From Deltaproteobacteria bacterium (GTDB lineage: Bacteria > Bdellovibrionota > UBA1018 > UBA923), in assembly GCA_016194795.1 (NCBI GenBank), contig JACQAX010000102.1:1-5650 (forward strand): a stretch of 5,650 nt of DNA, given 5' to 3'. A program made the position numbers and the translations under genes. Positions 1-4,040 of the stretch are shown piece by piece; within the stretch, counting starts at the first letter, position 1, and each line of letters begins with the position of its first letter. The notes beneath the pieces are model-generated. The model was not told the origin of the DNA. It made no database searches and saw only the letters and a program-made list of their open reading frames with translations.

Positions 1-2
1 CC

Positions 3-761
3 GTGATTCTCGCGGCCACCCCCGCCGACAACGCGGTCTTCACGTCGCTCTCCGTGCCCGTGTCCGGCACCGCCAGCAAGACGATCGTCTCGGCCACCGT
101 CAACGGGCAAGCGCTCACGGTCGGCAGCGACACGGTTTCTTTTTCGGGAAGTGCGGCGATCAGCGCGCAGGGCGCACAAAACCTGACGCTCGTCGTGGCG
201 GACTCGGCCGGCCGCACCGGCACGAAGGTGATTCCGATCTTTGTTGATTCGATCGCCCCGCAGCTTGTGAGCCTTAGCCCGGCTTCGGGGACGACGGTCA
301 CCACACTTTCATTCGTGCTTTCGGGGGTAGCAAGCGAACGTCTTGCGAGCGCCACGTTCAATGGCCAGCCGGCAACGCTTTCGCCGGATGGTTTGAGTTT
401 TTCGACCACGCTTACGGCACCAGGAGCAGGAGCGTTGACCGGTACGCTCCTGCTCACCGACATCGCGGGTAACAGCACTGGCATTCCCGTGGCGTTTACC
501 GTCCAGCCGCCCCCGCCGTTTGCTCTTGGCATCACGGTGCCTCAGAACGGGGCGGCTCTTGCTTCGCGCGCCGTCGCGATCTCGGGCTCGGGCAATCGCC
601 CGCTTGCCAGCGCCTCGGTCAATGGTCAGGCGCTGTCGGTGAGCGGTAATACGTTTTCAGGTACGTTTAACGCCACGGCCGATGGCCCGCAGAATCTTGT
701 CGTGACCGGCGGGTCGACCGATGGGGCCAGTGCCACGGCATCGGTGCAGGTGCAGATCACG
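3..761 (+). repeat. Bacterial Ig-like repeats 1-3
   Basis: Three tandem repeats of about 80-85 residues, at 3-248, 252-506 and 519-761. Each follows the same plan: an opening strand ending in a P-x-(D/S/N)-(N/G) turn, a V-x-(V/I)-S-G strand, a (S/A)-x-x-x-N-G-Q turn, an F-S strand, and a closing strand with (D/S)-x-x-G followed by alternating hydrophobics. They resemble the glucodextranase-B / Big-type Ig-like families that form stalks in bacterial surface proteins (recognised by pattern, not by search). Repeat 1 may begin a little before the window. Short Pro-rich hinges (PPPP at residues 169-172, PPP at 256-258) separate later repeats. Repeat 3 is closest to repeat 7: both carry P-Q-N-G-A at the same place. 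Confidence 0.75.
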
Positions 762-3700
762 ACTACGCCGCCGCCCGTGCTGCTCTCGCAGCTTTCGGTG
801 TCGGATGGCGAGGTCATTCAGGGCCCGAACATTCCAATTTCGGGCCGCGCGGATCGTGCGCTTGCGTCGATTGCCGTCAACGGCCAGCCCTTGCAGCTTA
901 GTGCCGATGGTCTTTCGTTCAGTGGCGTGTTTGTCGTACCTGCCACGGGGCCTTCGGGTGGCTCGGGAGCGTCTGGTGGGAGTGGCGGTAGCAGTGGCGG
1001 GAGCGGCATCTCGCCTGCTTGCTCGCAGCCCGGCGTGACCTGCACGTCGTTCATGGGTGGCCCTTATCCGGCGGGTTGCTCTCCGGTGCCGACGAAAACG
1101 CTCGCTTGCGGTGGTCCGTTCGCGGCATCACCCGGAGGTGTCGCGCCGAGCGACCCGCCGTGTAGCGAAGTCGGTGGCTACGACATCTGCCAGGTCGGAT
1201 TGGCCGGCGTGCCAAGCGATCCGGGCCAGCTCCCACCGAGCTGCGCGATCAGCAACGGCTACGTGTATTGCACGATGAATGGCTCGTCGATCGTCGGTGG
1301 CCCGTTCCCGCAACCAGGACCCACGAATACGGTCGACTGCACCTTCTCACCAGGGCAGGTGGCGTGCGTTCCGCTCGTCGTCTCCGGAGGTGGTGGCGGT
1401 GGAGCCGGTTCACCGCAGTGCTCGCAGCCGGGCTTCTTCTGCGTGCCTTATTATGTCGGCTCTCCTCCGGGACAGTGCACGGTGACGAGCGATGCCACGA
1501 GCTGGCTTTGCACGAGCGGCGATCCCGCGATCTGCACGCAGGCCGGTGAGACCTGTCAGCCCTACGCGGTGGGCAGCGCGCCACCTTCGGGGTGCCAGCT
1601 CATCTCGGCCACCACGCTCGCTTGCACGTCGGTCTCCGGCGGTGGCGGTGGGGGCAGCGGAACGCCGCAGCCCTATGCGCTGCACTTCGAGATGGTCGAT
1701 CGCCAGGGGTTTAGCAGCAACACGACGATCACCATCGAGCTTCTCACGCCTGCTACAGTCGTTGCGATCACGATCCAGAGCCCTACGCCCGGACAGCCCG
1801 TCTCGCCGGGTCCTCTGAACGTGAGCGGCACGACGAACGTGGCCGTGGTTCTGGTCACCGCCAATGGATCGCCCCTCAACGTGAATCCGGGTGGGATGAG
1901 CTTTTCGGGTGTGGTCAGCGTGCCGAATATCAGCGGACCTTATCAGATCCAGCTCAACGCGCAGACGAGTAATGGCACGTCAGGGAGCCAGAGTGTTGCC
2001 GTTCAGGTCAATGGTGGCGGTGGTGGTGGCAGTCTGGTCATCAACGTGAGCTCACCGTCTGCCGGCGCAAACGTCGGCCCGGGGGCGTTCACGATCTCGG
2101 GTACGACGAACCTTCCGGTTTCTTCGGTCAACGTGAATGGCGTTGGCTTTGGTGGGCCGCTTACGATCGGTCCTGATCAGATGTCGTTTTCGGGGTCGTT
2201 TACGCCGACGACTCCGGGCATCCAGTCGTTCACGGTCGTTGCCATGGGTCAGGGTGGCGCCAACGCGCAGACGACCGTTCCGATCAACGCCTCGACGGGC
2301 CCGCAGTTCCAGCTCGCGATCACAAGCCCTCAGAACGGCGCAAGCTTCGTCACCCGCCAGCCGATCACGATCACGGGTACGAGCAATCAGCCGCTTTCCG
2401 ACATCACGGCCACGATCCCGGGGTTTACCAGAACGATCTCGGCCGACGGGCTTTCGTTTTCACTCCAGGGAGCGCTATTCAATGCAGGCTCGAACACGAT
2501 CACCCTCATCGCCACCTCGCTTGCGAGCGCGCACGTTCAAACGCAGCTCACGCTTTCGGTTTTGGCGGCCTTTCGCAATCTCGTGGTTTCGCCGTCGGCT
2601 TCGAGCAACCTCAGCGTAGCAACGATGGCGCCGATCCCGGTGTCGGGCTCGAACACCGAGGCGATCGCCTCGCTTGCACTGAACGGCTCGTCCGTTGCGT
2701 TGGGCGCGCCTTCGAGCACGTTCTCAGCTACGGCTCAAGCGGCGCCTTCAGCCGGGGCGGAAGACTTCCAGATCGCGCTTTCAGACATCTACGGCAACAC
2801 GAAGACGGTCCATGTTCCGGTCACCGTGGTTCCGGCGGGAGTGCTGTCGGCTGCCGCTCCGGCCTCGGTGAGCACGGCCACCGGGCAGCTGCTTGCGCAG
2901 CTGTCTCAGGCGGATGCGCTTCTTTGGATTGCCGCGGGAAGCACTGGAACCGAGCAAGGTTCGGCGCTTGCTTCGCTGAATGCTCTTATCGCGCAGATTG
3001 CCGATGCCTATGGGCAGCTTAGCGCTGGCTCCGTTGACCCTGCCCTGTACGCTCAGATCAGCGCGGCCGTATCGGCGCTTAATCTCTTTCTCGCAACCCA
3101 AGGTAACGCGACCCCAAGTACCGATACGCTGCGCTCGCTTGCGCTTTCCCTTGGCGTGTCTCACCCGGGCTCGGGCCCCGCGGGCTCGTCGCAGGCGATG
3201 CTCCTTACCGGAAATCACAATCCGCCGGTCTCGAGCCTGCCCTGGGTGTTCAGGTTTGCAGTGACCCTTGCGCCGTCGATTGTCGGGTCTCAGGTTTTTG
3301 GCGGCGCGGGCACCTGTGCGTCGACCGCGTTGGCGAATCCAGCCGATCCCTCTTCGCTGCTTTCAAGCGACGGCGACCTCTTCACGACCCGTACGCCGGC
3401 CATTCAAAAAATCACGGCGAAACTTAGCACTCCGGCCGAGGCGCTTGCTTACGTGAGAAACGACCTCACGCTCATCGCGCGGCCCGGTGCCACCCAGACG
3501 GCCGACCAGGCGTTGCGCTCCGGCTCGGCAAGCGCCATCGACAAAGCCACGACGCTGATCGCGATCTTGAGAGAGATGGGCGTTCCGGCTGAATACGTTT
3601 TCGGCGAGAAGCTCGTTGGTGAAGACTACCTCAAGAGCTACTACGGCGTAGCCAGCGCGATCGATCTTGCCTGGGCGCATTCGACGTTCTTTGCGAGCTA

Positions 3701-4040
3701 CTTCCGCACGGCCGATGGCACTTTTGATCCGTACCTCATGCTTCGCATGCAGGGCGGGCAAGCGTACTGGGTGCTCCCAACGGCTTGGGTGCACGCCTTC
3801 GTGGGCGGCGCCTGGGTGCTGCTTGACCCAGCTTACGCTCCGCATGATTATGCGGCGGGTGCGCTTCTCGAGGCGCCCCAGGATGCGTACTCGTTTGCTC
3901 GCAGCTATCTCTTCACGCAAGACGCGCAAGGGAGCTTCGTCAAAAAGAATGACCGCCTCGAACACCGGCGTCGAAGCAGCTCTCCCCTCGGTTGGCCTGG
4001 TCGATCAGGGTCTGAGCGTGACGCGCCCGGCGCCTTTTGA
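3..4040 (+). CDS. Giant Ig-like repeat / transglutaminase-like exoprotein, upstream frame (5' partial, frame-broken at 3' end)
   Basis: The reading frame is already open at the first complete codon, so the true start and any signal peptide lie upstream. The GTG at base 3 reads as an internal Val of an Ig strand. Residues below are counted from that codon. Order: Ig-like repeats 1-3 (residues 1-253), repeat 4 (259-582) split by a Cys-rich insert (318-553), repeats 5-8 (585-943), an Ala/Leu-rich helical segment (945-1062), and a transglutaminase-like domain (about 1144-1281) with H1264 and D1275 but no catalytic Cys. All but one of its 19 cysteines lie in the insert. The repeats and disulfide-prone insert suggest an extracellular location (inference). 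From about residue 1317 to the stop the protein turns Arg-rich (6 Arg in 29) and loses resemblance to the family, while another frame becomes coding. The natural product therefore probably does not end at 4040. Domain types are well supported; the biological role is unknown. Confidence 0.85.
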   Translation: MILAATPADNAVFTSLSVPVSGTASKTIVSATVNGQALTVGSDTVSFSGSAAISAQGAQNLTLVVADSAGRTGTKVIPIFVDSIAPQLVSLSPASGTTVTTLSFVLSGVASERLASATFNGQPATLSPDGLSFSTTLTAPGAGALTGTLLLTDIAGNSTGIPVAFTVQPPPPFALGITVPQNGAALASRAVAISGSGNRPLASASVNGQALSVSGNTFSGTFNATADGPQNLVVTGGSTDGASATASVQVQITTTPPPVLLSQLSVSDGEVIQGPNIPISGRADRALASIAVNGQPLQLSADGLSFSGVFVVPATGPSGGSGASGGSGGSSGGSGISPACSQPGVTCTSFMGGPYPAGCSPVPTKTLACGGPFAASPGGVAPSDPPCSEVGGYDICQVGLAGVPSDPGQLPPSCAISNGYVYCTMNGSSIVGGPFPQPGPTNTVDCTFSPGQVACVPLVVSGGGGGGAGSPQCSQPGFFCVPYYVGSPPGQCTVTSDATSWLCTSGDPAICTQAGETCQPYAVGSAPPSGCQLISATTLACTSVSGGGGGGSGTPQPYALHFEMVDRQGFSSNTTITIELLTPATVVAITIQSPTPGQPVSPGPLNVSGTTNVAVVLVTANGSPLNVNPGGMSFSGVVSVPNISGPYQIQLNAQTSNGTSGSQSVAVQVNGGGGGGSLVINVSSPSAGANVGPGAFTISGTTNLPVSSVNVNGVGFGGPLTIGPDQMSFSGSFTPTTPGIQSFTVVAMGQGGANAQTTVPINASTGPQFQLAITSPQNGASFVTRQPITITGTSNQPLSDITATIPGFTRTISADGLSFSLQGALFNAGSNTITLIATSLASAHVQTQLTLSVLAAFRNLVVSPSASSNLSVATMAPIPVSGSNTEAIASLALNGSSVALGAPSSTFSATAQAAPSAGAEDFQIALSDIYGNTKTVHVPVTVVPAGVLSAAAPASVSTATGQLLAQLSQADALLWIAAGSTGTEQGSALASLNALIAQIADAYGQLSAGSVDPALYAQISAAVSALNLFLATQGNATPSTDTLRSLALSLGVSHPGSGPAGSSQAMLLTGNHNPPVSSLPWVFRFAVTLAPSIVGSQVFGGAGTCASTALANPADPSSLLSSDGDLFTTRTPAIQKITAKLSTPAEALAYVRNDLTLIARPGATQTADQALRSGSASAIDKATTLIAILREMGVPAEYVFGEKLVGEDYLKSYYGVASAIDLAWAHSTFFASYFRTADGTFDPYLMLRMQGGQAYWVLPTAWVHAFVGGAWVLLDPAYAPHDYAAGALLEAPQDAYSFARSYLFTQDAQGSFVKKNDRLEHRRRSSSPLGWPGRSGSERDAPGAF
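424..455 (+). other. Perfect 12-bp inverted repeat with 8-base loop inside coding sequence
   Basis: The left arm GAGCAGGAGCGT (424-435) and right arm ACGCTCCTGCTC (444-455) are exact reverse complements around the loop TGACCGGT. The hairpin lies within Ig-like repeat 2, in codons for G-A-G-A-L-T-G-T-L-L-L. No T-run follows, so it is not an intrinsic terminator. It may be chance in G+C-rich coding DNA or an mRNA structure. Confidence 0.5.
777..953 (+). repeat. Ig-like repeat 4, first half
   Basis: Residues 259-317 give the first five or so strands of the repeat: the opening strand, I-P-I-S-G, S-I-A-V-N-G-Q-P, and A-D-G-L-S-F-S-G. The repeat stops at V-P-A-T-G-P, before the closing hairpin that every other copy has. 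The missing strands occur 708 bases downstream (1662-1748). Joining the two halves gives about 88 residues, the normal size for this array. Confidence 0.75.
954..1661 (+). other. Cysteine-rich domain with Gly/Ser linkers inserted inside Ig-like repeat 4
   Basis: A 236-residue block (residues 318-553) with 18 cysteines, in a protein half that otherwise has one. It starts with an 18-residue Gly/Ser/Ala linker (954-1007) and ends with an S-G6-S-G linker (1635-1661). A third linker, S-G6-A-G (1383-1409), splits it into a 10-Cys and an 8-Cys part. The sequence between linkers is rich in Pro, Gly, Ser and Thr with few charged residues. The even cysteine number and regular spacing suggest disulfide-bonded mini-domains in an oxidising compartment (inference). 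I do not recognise the family. Because it sits between two strands of repeat 4, the Ig fold should still close, presenting the block as a large loop on the stalk. Confidence 0.7.
1023..1625 (+). repeat. Degenerate four-cysteine units (about 4.5 copies)
   Basis: Unit pattern: C-x3-G-x(2,4)-C-x(11,17)-C-x(8,10)-C. The copies are C340/347/359/369, C387/396/414/423, a half unit C446/455, C473/480/492/503, and C511/518/531/541. Copies 1, 4 and 5 are clearest: they begin C-(S/T)-Q-(P/A)-G, carry a small Gly/Pro turn ending just before the third Cys, and copies 1 and 5 end T-L-A-C. Copies 1 and 4 each follow a Gly/Ser linker plus S-P-x, so linker and unit look duplicated together. Copy 2 has a longer middle loop. 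The half unit resembles the second Cys pair of the others, preceded by a V-G-G-P-F turn. Confidence 0.6.
1662..1748 (+). repeat. Ig-like repeat 4, second half
   Basis: Residues 554-582 (Q-P-Y-A-L-H-F-E-M-V-D-R-Q-G followed by T-x-T-I-x-L) supply the closing hairpin missing at base 953. They align with repeat 5, where G-P-Y-Q-I-Q-L-N-A-Q-T-S-N-G follows the F-S-G strand directly. This gives the position of the cysteine-rich insertion to within a few codons. Confidence 0.7.
1755..2831 (+). repeat. Bacterial Ig-like repeats 5-8
   Basis: Four further repeats at 1755-2009, 2031-2291, 2301-2564 and 2571-2831. Shared marks are S-G-T-T-N in 5 and 6, T-G-T-S-N in 7 and S-G-S-N in 8, plus (D/G)-x-(M/L)-S-F-S in 5, 6 and 7. 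Each ends in a strand of alternating hydrophobics. A Gly6 linker (2013-2030) lies between 5 and 6, the same type as those bounding the cysteine-rich block, but nothing is inserted there. Repeat 8 is the most diverged, with an A-x-x-A-G-A-E-D-F loop before its last hairpin, and it leads straight into the helical segment. Confidence 0.72.
2835..3186 (+). other. Ala/Leu/Gln-rich helical connector
   Basis: Residues 945-1061 change sharply from beta-strand to helix-forming composition. There are long runs of Ala, Leu, Gln, Ser and Ile with heptad-like hydrophobic spacing (for example G-Q-L-L-A-Q-L-S-Q-A-D-A-L-L and L-N-A-L-I-A-Q-I-A-D-A-Y). Two or three helices are likely. No strongly hydrophobic 20-residue stretch suggests a membrane span. 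A helical lead-in before the transglutaminase-like core is common in related proteins (recalled, not searched). Role unknown. Confidence 0.5.
3432..3845 (+). other. Transglutaminase-like domain lacking the catalytic cysteine
   Basis: Residues about 1144-1281. Visible family marks are an opening helix P-A-E-A-L-A-Y-V-R-N-D, a core helix A-T-T-L-I-A-I-L-R-E-M-G-V-P-A-E-Y-V-F-G, and the closing H-A-F-V-G-G-A-W-V-L-L-D-P. This matches Transglut_core (core helix ending GIPARxVxG, then H-A-W...W-x-x-x-D-P). H1264 (3792-3794) and D1275 (3825-3827) fit the His and Asp of the triad. In canonical members Cys lies four residues before the first Ala of the core helix; here that residue is A1178 (3534-3536), and the nearest Cys is C1105. 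The domain is therefore probably structural or binding rather than a cross-linking enzyme or protease. RHS-associated relatives, as I recall them, often have G-N-D at this place instead of Cys, so the loss may be family-wide. Confidence 0.75.
3930..3965 (+). other. Frame-shift junction at an A5 run
   Basis: Coding character passes here from the frame of bases 3-4040 to the frame of 3949-5650. The upstream frame looks natural through Q-G-S-F-V-K, and the downstream frame from about A-S-N-T-G-V-E-A. The five A at 3942-3946 are the likeliest slip point: with one A fewer, the protein would read F-V-K-R-M-T-A-S without a stop. Two bases too few would also explain it. Possible causes are a real inactivating indel, a homopolymer sequencing error, or (least likely) recoding. 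Confidence 0.75.

Noticed and set aside
3..5. GTG as a real start codon
   Set aside because: Only two bases precede it, no signal peptide follows, and it falls within the first strand of an Ig-like repeat, so it is an internal Val.
424..455. Intrinsic terminator
   Set aside because: A strong stem is present, but no T-run follows and it lies in the middle of an open coding frame.
2137..2619. 160-codon plus-strand frame over Ig-like repeats 6-7
   Set aside because: It is extremely rich in Arg and Ser, an out-of-frame reading of the Ig-like repeats, with no initiation signal.
3941..3947. CAAAAAG as a programmed -1 slippery site
   Set aside because: The frame change needed is +1 or -2, not -1. 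The sequence also lacks the A at the first position of A-AAA-AAG.
3363..3965. 200-codon open frame on the minus strand
   Set aside because: It lies antisense to the transglutaminase-like coding region, has Arg-rich composition typical of reverse reading of G+C-rich genes, and shows no recognisable domain.
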